This document shows, in pieces, positions 23,494 to 35,325 of a stretch of 64,000 nucleotides of DNA. The stretch is from NCBI RefSeq assembly GCF_954871325.1, contig NC_088776.1:22864508-22928507 (forward strand). Reading direction: 5' to 3'. Source of the DNA: Gordionus sp. m RMFG-2023 (taxonomy: Eukaryota; Nematomorpha; Gordioida; Chordodea; Parachordodidae). The notes below the pieces were generated by a model, which was not told where the DNA came from, searched no databases, and saw only the letters and a program-made list of their open reading frames with translations. Position 1 is the stretch's first letter. Each line of letters starts with the position of its first letter. Made by a program: the position numbers and the translations under genes.

Positions 23494-23705
23494 CGTTATA
23501 TAGGTGATAACAGTGGTGAAAGATAACGATGGAGATTTTAATTTATAATAATTTTATTCTAAAACTATAATGTTACTAAAAATAAATATAAAATAAGGTA
23601 TATATATATATATATATGTATTATAAAAAAAAACAATTTAAACTAAATACATAGTTAAAGGCTATAATAACAATTTAAGTTAAATAAAAAATCAATCGAT
23701 CAACA
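23494..23705 (-). repeat. LTR of the gag-only element (3' in its orientation)
   Basis: 212 bp, matches 25759-25963 apart from a few substitutions and a longer TA run. Confidence 0.85.
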
Positions 23706-24072
23706 TTCCCCTTCTTCTGAAAATTCCCACAATCCATCTGAGCTGTCTTAGCAAGCTTATCGTCCAAATGATTTATCAATTGATTGTCAAGTTGTTGCAT
23801 ATGTCGTCTTAATCGTTGGCTTGTTTAAATCGTAAGCTTCATATCTCAATGTATTATAAATTTTTTTTAAAATTGTTATTATCATTATTTGTTGTTAAAT
23901 ATATATGAAGATTTTGAATGATTTTAGAATGTATATATTATTGAATAACGTAATTATAGAATAAGATTCGTCGAGTAAACGAAATAGAATTAATTTAACG
24001 AATAACGAATTTGATTAAATTGAATCAGATTAAATTTATCAAATATTGAATAAAAATAAAATAAATAATTGG

Positions 24073-24245
24073 TAGCGTTTTATTTTTATTTTATATTATA
24101 TATATTTTGCGTTTTAGATAATAGCGTTTTGCGTTTCTCAATTTTGCGTTTTATAAATAGATTTCATAATATATCATTTATTTTTTAATTCCGCGTTTTT
24201 TATAATATATCATTTTATATTTATTTTTAATTACGCGTTTTTTTC
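24073..24245. repeat. GCGTTTTA motif block in the gag-only element
   Basis: Repeated (A)GCGTTTT copies at about 24075, 24110, 24124, 24144, 24193 and 24233, the inverse of the AAAACGC block in the full-length Gypsy element. Confidence 0.75.
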
Positions 24246-25758
24246 TTTAAAAAATCAATATTATATTATGTATTTTTTTTTAATAAAAGATGATATGTAC
24301 GTCTGTACATCCATCTCTATCTTCAGAAATTTAAACTTTAGGCCCTTACTTTTCAATTTAAAAAGTATTTTGATATAATAATTATTCATAAGATTGCTTT
24401 TAGTAAAAAATAATTTTTTGAACCTCAAATTTTTAGAAAAAGATCTCATCATCACATCCTTGAGTATTATTCTAGAATGAAGACGTTTAGGATACTTTTA
24501 ATTGTCTTCAAATTTATAAGTCTCAATTTTTTTTATCGCATTTAGTAAGAGTTTTTTTAATTTTATTATTTTCTTTAATGTTTATTTCCTTATTTTTTAT
24601 AATCACGAATATTTCAAATTTTATTATATAATTTATCTCTTTTAGTTTATAAGAATCTCTTTCATTTTGAATATTTGGTTCTAATTCAATATTTTTCAAT
24701 TTTTTGTTACTAAGAGATTTACAATTACAATGATAATTTATTTTATTATAATGTGTTTCTTTATCATATTTATTGTCTAATTTTCTATTTTCATAATAAT
24801 TCTCATTATTAGATTTATTAAGATTTTTATTACGATTCTTATCATGGGATTCACAGTTATGACCTCTAAAGTTGTTAGTTTTATAATTTCTGTAGTCTCT
24901 ACAATTACAATTTTCATAATATCTAAAATTATTATTATTGCAATTTTTATTACAATTAATGTCATATCTTTTAACAAAGTTTCGTCCAAAGTTGTTTTTA
25001 AAATGCTCATTAGGTTTATAATCATTATAATTTTTTTTGTTATAATTATTATTTCTATTATTATCATAATAACCTATGTCACTAGTATTATAATTTTTTT
25101 TAGACTGAATTTTGTCAATATGAAATCTATAATGATTCGGGAATTGAATTAAATATGGCCTGTCTACATAATATTTTTTAATTATAGCTAAGAATTTATC
25201 TTTAGGTACAGTTAATTCCCACATTTGGTCATAATCCCAAAAATCAAAAATACGAAAAATATCAATGGGTAGGTCATCAAGAAATTTAACTGTTAATTCA
25301 TTATTAAGTAAATATTTTCTAAGGTTATCTAAGTATTCATATATGTCCATTATGACTGATTTATATTTAATTTTTTTATTAAATTTATTATTAAGTTATA
25401 TTGGAATTTTATAACAACTTCTTCTTTTTTTTTTACGTGGATTTAGAATATTTTATAAATCATCATTGGTTTTACTACACAGAATTCATAATCTATTGTC
25501 TAACTATCATATTGGTTCTTGTAAGTTCATATACCCAATTAATAATTATTTCCATTTATAACAACTCCATTATCCATGATAGATTTGTCTAGTTTGATAT
25601 TAAGTTTAGTAATTCTCCTTCCCAGTTGAATCATCCATTTGATCATCATTTGGTACATTTGTCATAATTTTGTGTGTGTCATTTATCGGCATATGCACAA
25701 TATATATGAGATTTTTTTATATATCATTGTGAGTTATCATTCCGGGGCCGAGGCACCA

Positions 25759-25963
25759 TGTTATATAGGTGATAACAGTGGTGAAAGATAACGATGGAGA
25801 TTTTAATTTATAATAATTTTATTCTAAAACTAAAATGATACTAAAAATAAAAATAAAATAAGGTATATATATATATGCATCATAAAAAAAACAATTTAAA
25901 CGAAATGCATAGTTAAAGGCTATAATAACAATTTAAGTTAAATTAAAAATCAATCGATCAACA
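25759..25963 (-). repeat. LTR of the gag-only element (5' in its orientation)
   Basis: 205 bp, TGTTATATAGGTG... to ...GATCAACA. The primer-binding site lies immediately to its left. Confidence 0.85.
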
Positions 25964-26615
25964 CATATAATCGAATAATTTATTATTTAACTATTCGTAT
26001 TAGTCAGCGTCTACATGAGCTGGGTTAAGGAAGGTAGGGTGTAGGCCTTTAAGGGGGCTAGGGGTGGAATAAATTAATTGTAAGTGGGAGGTGTTATCTA
26101 TTTTTCCAAATCTTTAAATATAATTCAAAATGGTTAGAAATTTTCAGCAAACTCATATTCATACTGTTGTGTTTTGTTTAAATATAAACAGTTTTTGTTT
26201 CGAAGTCTTCCCACTTTTTTTGTCATTAGTTATCCCTTTTTTATATCATTGTTCTTTACATTTTTTTTTACACAACAATAAAATTTATAAAACCTAGTTA
26301 TGATTTTCTTTCCTCTCGACCAAAGGCCACTTGAAACTGGTCCAAGCCAGATTTAAGGATGGTAATAAGTATAGAATCTTTTATAATAATACTTTATTGT
26401 GAAAATAGTTATTTCTTTTATGACAAGAATAAAATTTGTTGTAAACCCACTTTTGGCTATATAGGTTAAAATTATGTAATCGGGATCATTATTTTTTTTT
26501 TAAACTACCACGAAAATTTGTTATACTTACTACTGAAAATCAATAAATCATTTGCGACTAGATTTTACTTACCCTATATACCATCGACCGTGACGTTCCC
26601 CGATTAGGTAAATTT
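25964..26615. other. AT-rich DNA, nothing recognised
   Basis: No gene or repeat end identified between the gag-only element and the tandem array. Confidence 0.4.
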
Positions 26616-26985
26616 AAATCAGCTCTAATGCAGCGGTACGGCTAATGCCGTTTCTATATTTTTTTAAATTTAATTTGGGACTTAAATCCGCACTAATCCT
26701 GCGGTGCGACGAATGCCGTTCCTTATTGATCAATGTCATTTTGGACTAAAATCCATTCTAATTCAGCGGTGTGGCAAATGCCGTTCGATATTTTTGAAAT
26801 TAACATAAGTTGTAAATCCGCAATAATCATGCAATGTGACGTATGCCGTTCCTTTATATATATTTTTTTGAGTTAACCAAAATTTTAAATCCTCACTGAT
26901 CCTGCGGTGCGGCGAATGATATTCCATTTCATTTTTAATTAGGATAAAATCCGCACTGAACCTGTGGGGTTGCGGTTGTCCACAT
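26616..26985. repeat. Six-unit degenerate tandem array with hairpin-like cores
   Basis: Units begin at about 26616, 26684, 26748, 26814, 26887 and 26946 (spacing 59-73 bp). Each has a roughly 38-bp core of the form AAATCCGCACTAATCCTGCGG followed by TGCGACGAATGCCGTTCC, then an AT-rich spacer of variable length. CCGCA and TGCGG within the core can pair. No coding frame runs through it. Confidence 0.8.
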
Positions 26986-27139
26986 TATTATGTAAACGAC
27001 CCACTAAGGAACTGCGATCGCCTTTTAATGAATTACCACTGGTACTTAACCTTTTTATTTGTACGTTGACCAAAATCAGCAAAAATCTTGCCCCCTTGTC
27101 ACCCTCTCCGAAAATCCCGGACCATCGAACTCAGTCAAT

Positions 27140-27187
27140 CCAGTCTCCCCCCCCCCCCCCCCGACGGTTGAACTGCCTACGGCACTG
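27140..27187. mobile_element. Isolated hAT-like right terminus
   Basis: A C-run, then CGACGGTTGAACTGCCTACGGCACTG, looks like a hAT right end (inverse CAGTGCCGTAGGCAG). No partner left end was found; the tandem array at 26616 may be its subterminal region. Confidence 0.4.
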
Positions 27188-28979
27188 CTCCAAATATTTT
27201 ATATGCCAATCAATACACTATAATGATGCATTAATTGTAAATTTGAGTATTAAAATTAATAATTACTCATGTCTTAATAACTCGGAAATTTTAATAAAAA
27301 AATTTTTTAAAAAAATTACTTAGCAAAATTTTCTATGAATTTTTAAAAATAATCTGAGAAAATTTCAAAATAGTTGTTAAAATTTACTTTTAATGGCATA
27401 AAAAAGAAGATGGGGGAGGGGATAAATTTATTGGGGTTAAAACCTAAATTAAAATGTCCAATAACAACCATGAGTGAGAAGAGACATGCTTACTTAATAG
27501 ATAATAGATAATAAAAGATCCATATAACATTTCGCGTTTATGATTTAAGGAACATTAACATTGAATATGTTGTTTTCCTTTAAATAAATGCAAAACTGCA
27601 AGCTTGATGGTGATTCCAAATATATATAAATTTATATATATTTTTTAATTTTTTTAAAGTAAATATTACATATTGATATAAAGACTGGCGCTATGCAGCG
27701 GGTGGATGAAAATAAAAGTTTTATAAAAGGATGTTTAAAAACACATGCTCGCATAGAGTACTCCATTTTTTGTAAAAAATTTTAAATTTAGCATAATTGT
27801 AAGTTTTTTTATAATAGATAATATATAATATAATAATACATATTTAAGGAATATTTATTGCTGTTTGTTGATTTATTAAATTAAAAGTAAAACCAAAGAA
27901 AAGAACAAAATCAAAGTAAAATAGCTTTATTAAATGTAAGTTTGCACTGTCAAAGTTAGGCATTTAACATCTCGATTTTGGAAGATATCATGATAATTCG
28001 CTTATAAAATTTTAAAAAACAAATAGAATATTATTTTTTAAATTCTATTGTCTAATCATAATGAAAAATTAATTTTATGAATGCTAAATATAGTATAAAT
28101 TTTTAAAAAACTGATGTTTCCATAATTTTTTACTAAATTATATAAGTTTTTATTTTTTCAAAAAACAAACCCTGAACCCGGACATGATTCGAAACATTTC
28201 ACTGCAATATAGTAATCACTTAATATTAGGTTTTGATTTTGAGGGTCAGGGCACTCTAGCAAAATATTGCAGATTTTGAATTTTATGCCATTTTCATACA
28301 CTCAAAAGTGAATTGTAATAAATAATATAATAATATTACATAGATTATCCTAAGATTGCAAATTATGAATAATATGTTACCTAATTTAATCATTCACTAA
28401 TTATTTATATTTTGCTATAATATATTGCATATTTTAATTTATTACCTAATTCATATTAATTTGCTTATTTAAAATGATGAAAAGTGATGAAATATACAAT
28501 TTCTAGTCTAATTCAAACTAAATATATAATTTCTAATGGAAATAGGCAAAAAATGGTTCCAAAGCCCACAAGAAAAAATTTCAAATTACGGCCTTGGAAA
28601 TGGATATAAACAATTATACATAACAATTACGAGAACAATTGAAGCAGGAATCTACACCACAATGATGTCAATATACTTATGCATTGCGCATTTTAATATG
28701 TAAATTTTTTGAATTTTTATAAAAGATTTGTTAAATTTTTTTATTTCTGCCTCTTTGCATTGTCGAAGCCTCTTAATTATGCCCTGAAAAGGGATATTCA
28801 TATAACAAAACGGAGATTTTTTGGGCTGATATATTATGGTAAATCGTTTGAGTATGATATTAGATATATCGATAACCTATGAAACACTGATTTGAAATAA
28901 AATATACAAAATTGATAGAATCGTGTTAATAGTTTGATTAAACTAAACAGTCTTATATTCATCGAAAACGAGTTGAATT
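27188..28979. other. AT-rich DNA with one dispersed repeat
   Basis: About 27330-27470 matches, in inverse orientation, 47875-48065 (both contain GGACATTTT, a C-run and TTTCTCAGATTATTTT). Nothing else is recognised. Confidence 0.45.
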
Positions 28980-29219
28980 CAGAGTTTAATAAAAATCTTC
29001 AAATGCTCCTAAAATATTTTGAAGATCAAAAATATTGAAGATTTTTTTATAAAAAATTTGAGCATGCTCATAGAAGATTTTTTTAAAACAACTTTTTTTA
29101 TTTTGCTCAAAAATCTTATTTAAGCTATTCAAAATTTTTTTTTACAAAAAAATCTTCATTGATCTTCAGAAGAGCATGATCATTGAAGATTTTTGAATTT
29201 TAAGGAAATGTTAACTCTG
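28980..29219. mobile_element. 240-bp hAT-type MITE
   Basis: Inverted ends CAGAGTTTAA and TTAACTCTG with a perfect 8-bp target duplication GTTGAATT (28972-28979 and 29220-29227). The interior is a long imperfect palindrome of GAAGATTTTT / AAAAATCTTC words. No coding capacity. Confidence 0.88.
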
Positions 29220-30936
29220 GTTGAATTATACAAAAAAAAATTTAATACAAGCATGACATTTTGGAGTTTATTTTTTCCTTATTTATTACAAAGTAAACAA
29301 AAAATTATGAAAAAGCTTTTAAGTTAAAAGAATTTTAAGGGCCACTTAAGGAGAATGTTATATCATTAAAAGTGCTAAATTTTCCTTAATAAATGAATAT
29401 GTCACTTTAGTATAAATATAAGATTTATAAAAATAATTTTACTTATAAAAATGTATTTTTTTTAAAAAACCAATATTTTAGCTAGGGAGGATAAAAAAAT
29501 AAATATAACATTAATAATTTCTGTTAACATTTTATTGATAATATGAAATAAAGATACAAAATTAAAAATTGTTTAAAAAGTATATCAATTGAACAAATCG
29601 CATTAATAATATTATTCACAAATTTTAACGGTCTCAACTTTCAATAAATTATTTTTAATAGAAAAACTTAGAAGGATAATTTTTATAAGTTTTTTATATT
29701 TAAAATCATCAATTCTATGATAATGATTAGAATCTCTTATATAATAAAAGGCTTGTCTCATTTTTTTGTCATATTTTGTGAAAAAGTGTAACAATACCCG
29801 TATTTGGAACTAAATACAATAATTGAACATTTGTCTCCGTAGCTTGGTTCTAAGAACTCAGCACAACAGCTTAGTATGCTTTCACGGGTTCTCAAATTTT
29901 ATTGTTACTTATTTTTAAAGTTGTCACCTTGAGAGTAGATGTGTGCAATATAGATATTAATCGATAGCTAATCAAAAAAATCTATCTAACAGAAGGTCTC
30001 TTCCACTTAATGGGCTAATCTAGGCTAGAGGGTTCAGTAATAATTTTATCGCCATAAAATATCGATATGGGTATTAGAGAAAAAGCTAATTTAAATATTT
30101 TTTGACGGAAAGTATTCACAACTGGTCTTAAGTTGAATTTGGTCTGGGTGGAGGGGGGGGGGTAAAAAAATAAAAATTGGATATGGGTATCAAATAAAAG
30201 GTAACATAATAAGAATAAAATTCTCATTCCCCGTCATTCTTGACGGTTATCAACTAATATGATATAAATTTGTTAAATAAATTAAAAATTTATAATAATT
30301 TTTTTTTACTATATTTTTATGAATGGTTATAATTTTAAAATGATTTATTTATTAGATATTAACCAAAGATAAAAAATATGAAACTATCTACGTTTGCGTC
30401 TTTTAAAATAAAATATTTAAAAGTATTGTTTGATAATTTCATTGAATAATAATAATAGAGATTTCATGCTGCTTTTTCAATGATTGTTTTTATATAACAA
30501 TATATTCATATAAAGACATATGTACACATTGCTGGGAATGTTCCGACGCAGGCTCAGCATCTAAAATCAAACGTCATGCTCCTAAAAGGTTGCGTCCTTA
30601 TTGGAGCATATTTAATAATTTATCAAATCCTAACTGAATTGGCTTGACATTTATTATTTATAAAATAAATTGATGAGATCTATACCAAAATTTATTGGAT
30701 TAAATCTGCATTAATTTGTTATCTTTCATGTAAATATAAATTTCATATTATATATTATATACCAAGTTAAAAATATTTATTAATAATATTAGTAAACCAA
30801 TGCGTTTTTTTTTATTTTGAGGACTATCACTTTTTTGCTTTTGATCAATTGATGTGATTTTGTCTTGAATGGAAAGTGAATAGTTCATATCTTACAGTAT
30901 ATATGAAATTAAAATAACTTGGCATATGATCAATGA
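29220..30936. other. AT-rich DNA, nothing recognised
   Basis: No supported gene. A G-run at 30150 with flanking GGTATTAGA/GGTATCAAA is the only notable feature. Confidence 0.4.
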
Positions 30937-31148
30937 TAGTGTTGTTAAACGGCTTGATTTGAGCCGAATTTTTAAAACGGCTAACTCAAAAATATAAGAA
31001 AAATATTGATCGAGATTTCGCTAATAGATGCCTATATTGTTCCATCTATTATCAAAATCTTTAGGCTTGCGTAATATTTTTCTGGGTAAAATATTGAGTT
31101 AGCCATTTTCTAAAAATAGGCTCAAATCGAGCCGTTTTAACAACAATC
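30937..31148. mobile_element. Second copy of the TAGTGTTG MITE
   Basis: About 210 bp, homologous throughout to 13293-13515, starting TAGTGTTGTTAAACGGCT. The right end is slightly altered (AACAACAATC), so its boundary and target duplication are uncertain. Confidence 0.75.
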
Positions 31149-31495
31149 CTTGATAAGAAAGCTAGACAAGAACAGATATTTTTTGAGCAATTCTTATTGT
31201 AAAAATCAAGCATAAATCGATTTTTCACTTCCTTCCCTATAATAAAGTATTTTTATTTATTAGATTTATTATTCGTTTTTATATCTCAATTTGTGTTTGT
31301 AGTGATAAATAAATTTTTGAGACATGGGAAAACTGTTCTTTTTTTTGATAAGGGATCAAGATTTATATGTGTTGAGATATACAAATTGATGCTATTTTTG
31401 AAAAGGTTTACGAATCAAGTTAAGCGCCTAGAGACATGTAAGGATAGAAGTATTCTATTCGTAGATTTTAAGGCTGTAGTTGAAATACCAATGAA
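31149..31495. other. Short open frame of unknown origin left of hAT E
   Basis: The plus-strand frame at 31293-31495 (MFVVINKFLR..., ending AVVEIPMN) is interrupted by hAT E and could continue after it (SLHNAPEFFD at about 36197). Rejoined, it resembles nothing recognised. It may be a fragment of an older transposon. Confidence 0.3.
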
Positions 31496-32391
31496 CAGGG
31501 ATCCAAACCGAAACGAATATCGGCTCGGTTCGGGTTCAGGTTCGGATAAAAATAACGGTTCAAGGTTCAGGTTCGGTTCGTAAAAAAATTTAAATATTGG
31601 TTCGGTTCGAACCTCTAAAAACCGGTTTTGAACACTTTTGTATTCAAACCTACATTCGAATTATGTATAGGGAAAATATTTTTTTATTAATTTAAAAAAC
31701 ACATGTATACAGTGTTGTGATGATTTAATGAAACATATTGACGATTAAATTAAAACCCATCCATATAAAATTATAATCTTTGCAAAAATAATTAAAATAA
31801 CAAAAGGAATAATAAAAGGAATTTCAATAAGGTTTGTCTATATTTTAATTATTTTTGCAAAATGGGTTTTAATTTAATCATCAATATGTTTCATTAAATC
31901 ATCACAACACTGTAAAACCTTCATTTTATAAAATAATATTTAATTTATAAATATAAAAATAAAAATCAATAATTAATTTTAATATAAACAATATTTTACT
32001 TTTTTTTTACTTAAATTTTTTTATTAAGCCGGACAATTAATATATTTTCAAAATTCGTCTCACTTAAAATAATCTATAAGCATTGGCGTACGCAGCGGGG
32101 GGGGGGGTCAAGAGGACAACCCCCCCCCCCCAACCCAAAGCCAAAAAATGCAGATGCCGGATTATATTTTTCAAAAATATTATTGTTAATATTCATTTAT
32201 ATTTGTTAATATATATTCCTGTCTAATATTTAATTACATTTATTTATCACATTCATCTACTAAGTTATTTTATTAATTAATTTCGATTTCAAGTTTTCCT
32301 TGGCGTAATTTACTTATTATTTTCAAATTTTAGTGGTAATATTTATCTAAATTTCTAGTCAATTAATAATTATCTCTGAAACTCCTTGTCC

Positions 32392-34240
32392 AAGGCGCGT
32401 ACTCAGGAATTTGGTCTGGGGGGGGGGATAATAAAATTTTTTAAGAAATATTATTGTTAATTAAAAATACTAAGCATAAATTAATTAGGACTAATAACTT
32501 TTCTAATACACAATTTTAAACTAATGTGAATTAAAAAAATTATATAAAACCGGCATTGAAAAACTATAAAATAAATGTGAATTATAAAATATAAAGTGAA
32601 TATAACCCACGATATGAATCACTTAAATGACCCAAAATTGAAATTTGAATTTTTTGAGCTTTTAAAATATATAAAGTATAAAAAATTTAAATGTTGGAAA
32701 TATAAATTAATTGACAAAAAGTTTCTTAGGAATAATTGTATTTTGTATGTTTTGAGCTAATTTTTCAATTATCTATCCTTCCTTGGCGTTAAATGCCTAT
32801 GAATATTAAAAAGATTCAAATCATTCAATCTACTTTCAGATTTTGTATTTCAAAGGTATGTTTTTCACAGACTTGCAGGCCCAGCCCCCGAGCCGGACCG
32901 TATTTTAATTTTTTTAAATATACACGGGCAGGGCCCGTAATTTTTTTATAAAAAAACACCCGGGCCGGGCCTGAAAATTTTTTTAGAAAAAATATCCGGG
33001 CCAAGCTGTATATTTTAAAACCAAATATTTGAAATCGCCATTATTAGCTATAAAAATCAAAAATAGATATAATTTATTTTAAAATTCGGGCCGGGCCTGG
33101 TCGGGCGTGAAAATTTTAATAAAAAAAACCCGAGCCGGAAAATTTAAAAAAAAAAATCTGGGCCCTGTTCTGCAAATGGTACCTCTGCAAGGCTCTGTTA
33201 TTCTTCTTAAAAAAGAGAGTGTTCTCTCATTAGTTTACTAAAGAGCTGCTAATATATATAACCATTTTAATACATTGTAGTATAATCTAAAATGTGTTTG
33301 AAATAATGGAAAGCATCCATAGCATTTTTTAGGACTGTATCAACCATAGTTAATCTTTAAATCATAGTTATTCAGCTAATAAGGCATCATAAGATATTTT
33401 AACATCTTCATGATAAAAATCTAACAAATATTTATATTTTTTTTCTATCACCATATGAAAAAGGTTGGGAGAGGGGACATTTGTTTTATAATACTCTTTT
33501 ACTGATCCTATATTAATGTTTTGACGATGAGCTTGCTTGCTGCAAGTCGAGGGAACAAATATTAAACTCGTATACCTCTGCTTTTGACTCAACAATAACA
33601 TATAAAATATGAAATTCTTCATCAAATTTCCTTGAGTTCTAATAAAATGTCTCCGCTATTCTCATCTTCTTAATCAAGTCAATGTTATGTTTTTGAAAAG
33701 TATTACATAAAGTTGTATAATTAAATAATACATTCTAATGAGAAAAAAAATTTGGAATAAGTATTAAATCCAATAATTTTGCTTCTGAGGAAATATTTCT
33801 TTCAAGCCATTGTGATATTTCAGTAATAGCATTAATAATCGGCTCTTCTAACTCCATAAAAGCTGTTACTGCTTGATGGCGGAGACTCGATCTCGTTGGA
33901 GAAGCTTGCAATTTCTTTCTCCCTGTTGGACAAGGAGTTTCAGAGATAATTATTATTTAACTAGAAATTTAGATAAATATTACGCCACTAAAATTTTTAA
34001 ATAACAGGTAAATTACGCCAAGGAAAACTTGAAATCGAAATTAATTGATAAAATAACTTAGTAGATGAATGTGATAAATAAATGTAATTAAATATATATA
34101 TATATGAGATATTAATAAATATTAACAAATATAAATAATATTAACAATAATATTTTTGAAAAATATAATCCGGCATCTGCATTTTTTGGCTTTGGAGGAA
34201 GATTTGTCCCCCCTCCCCCCCCCCGCTGCGTACGCCAATG
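32392..34240 (-). mobile_element. hAT transposon copy 'C', inserted inverted into copy B
   Basis: It begins AAGGCGCGTACTCAGG and ends CTGCGTACGCCAATG, the A/B family reversed. Flanking copies of the target in B are CCTTGTCC (32384-32391) and CTTTGTCC (34241-34248), one mismatch. Minus-strand remnants include the RQNINIGSVKEYYK block (~33520). The GC-rich/T-run insert lies at 32875-33180. Because it is inverted inside its own relative, the region forms a long inverted repeat. Confidence 0.9.
32875..33180. repeat. GC-rich/T-run insert in hAT C
   Basis: Alternating GGGCCGGGCC-like and T/A-run blocks bounded by inverted TTGCAGGCC / CTGCAAATGG sequence, at the same transposase position as in A and B. 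Confidence 0.6.
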
Positions 34241-35029
34241 CTTTGTCCAACAGGGAGAAAGAAATTGCAAGCTTGTTCAACGAGATCGAGTCTCCACCAC
34301 AAACAGTAATAGCTATTATGGAGTTAGAAGAGCCGATTATTAATGCTATTACTGAAATATCACAATGGCTTGAAAGAAATATTTTCTCAGAAGCAAAAAA
34401 ATTATTGGATTCAATACTTATTCCAATTTTTTTTTCTCATTAGAATGTATTATTTAATTATACAACTATTTTATGTAATACTTTTCAAAAACATAACATT
34501 GACTTGATTAAGAAGATGAGAATAGCGGGGAGCATTTTATTAGAACTCAAGAAAATTAGAGCTAATGTTGATGAAGAATTTCATATTTTATATGTTATTG
34601 TTGAGTCAAAAGCAGAGCTATACGTGTTTAATATTTGTCCCCATCGACTTGCAGCAAACAAGCTCATCGTCAAAACATTAATATAGGATCAGTAGAAGAG
34701 TATTATAAAACAAATGTCCCCTCTCCCAACCTTTTTCATATGGTGATAGAAAAAATATATAAATATTTGTTAGATTTTATCAAGAAGATGTTAAAATATC
34801 TTATGTTGCCTTATTAGCTGAATAACTATGATTAAAAGATTAACTATGGTTGATACAGTCCCAAAAAATGCTATGGATGCTTTGCATTATTTCAAACACA
34901 TTTTAGATTATACTCCCAATGTATTAAAATGGTTATATATATATTAGCAGCTCTTTAGTTAACTAATGAGAGAACATTCTCTTTTTTAAGAAGAATAACA
35001 GAGCCTTGCAAAGGTACCATTTGCAAGAC

Positions 35030-35325
35030 ATGGTCCAGATTTTTTTTAAAAGTTTTTCCGGCCCGGGTTTTTTTTAAAAAAATTTTCAGGCCCGGCCCAG
35101 GCCCGGCCCGAATTTTTTTATATTTTTGATTTTTATAGCTAATAATGGCGATTTCAAATACTTGGTTTTAAAATATACAGCTCGGCCCGGATATTTTTTC
35201 TAAAAAAATTTCAGTCCCAGCCCGGGTGTTTTTTTAAAAAAAAATTACGGGTCCGGCTCGGGTATATTTAAAAAAATTAAAATACGGTCCGGCTCGGGGG
35301 CCAGGCCTGCAAATCTGTGAAAAAC
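35030..35325. repeat. GC-rich/T-run insert in hAT B
   Basis: The inverse of the insert in copy C, bounded by TTTGCAAGAC and GGCCTGCAAATC. Confidence 0.6.

Larger units (their letters stand above)
23494..25963 (-). mobile_element. Gag-only LTR retrotransposon, Gypsy-related, non-autonomous
   Basis: LTRs at 23494-23705 (212 bp) and 25759-25963 (205 bp) with a near-perfect 5-bp target duplication (CACAT/CATAT). On the minus strand the primer-binding site TGGTGCCTCGG follows the LTR at 25759, and a polypurine tract (AGAAGAAGGGGAA) precedes the LTR at 23705. The 2.05-kb interior holds only a gag-like region (~25350-24523) with an Asn-rich tail like that of the full Gypsy element. No pol region is present. 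The GCGTTTTA block lies at 24073-24245. The leader at about 25420-25560 resembles 3620-3720 of the coding-less element. Ends look whole; LTRs differ by several changes and a dinucleotide-run length, so it is somewhat older than the other two. Confidence 0.88.
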
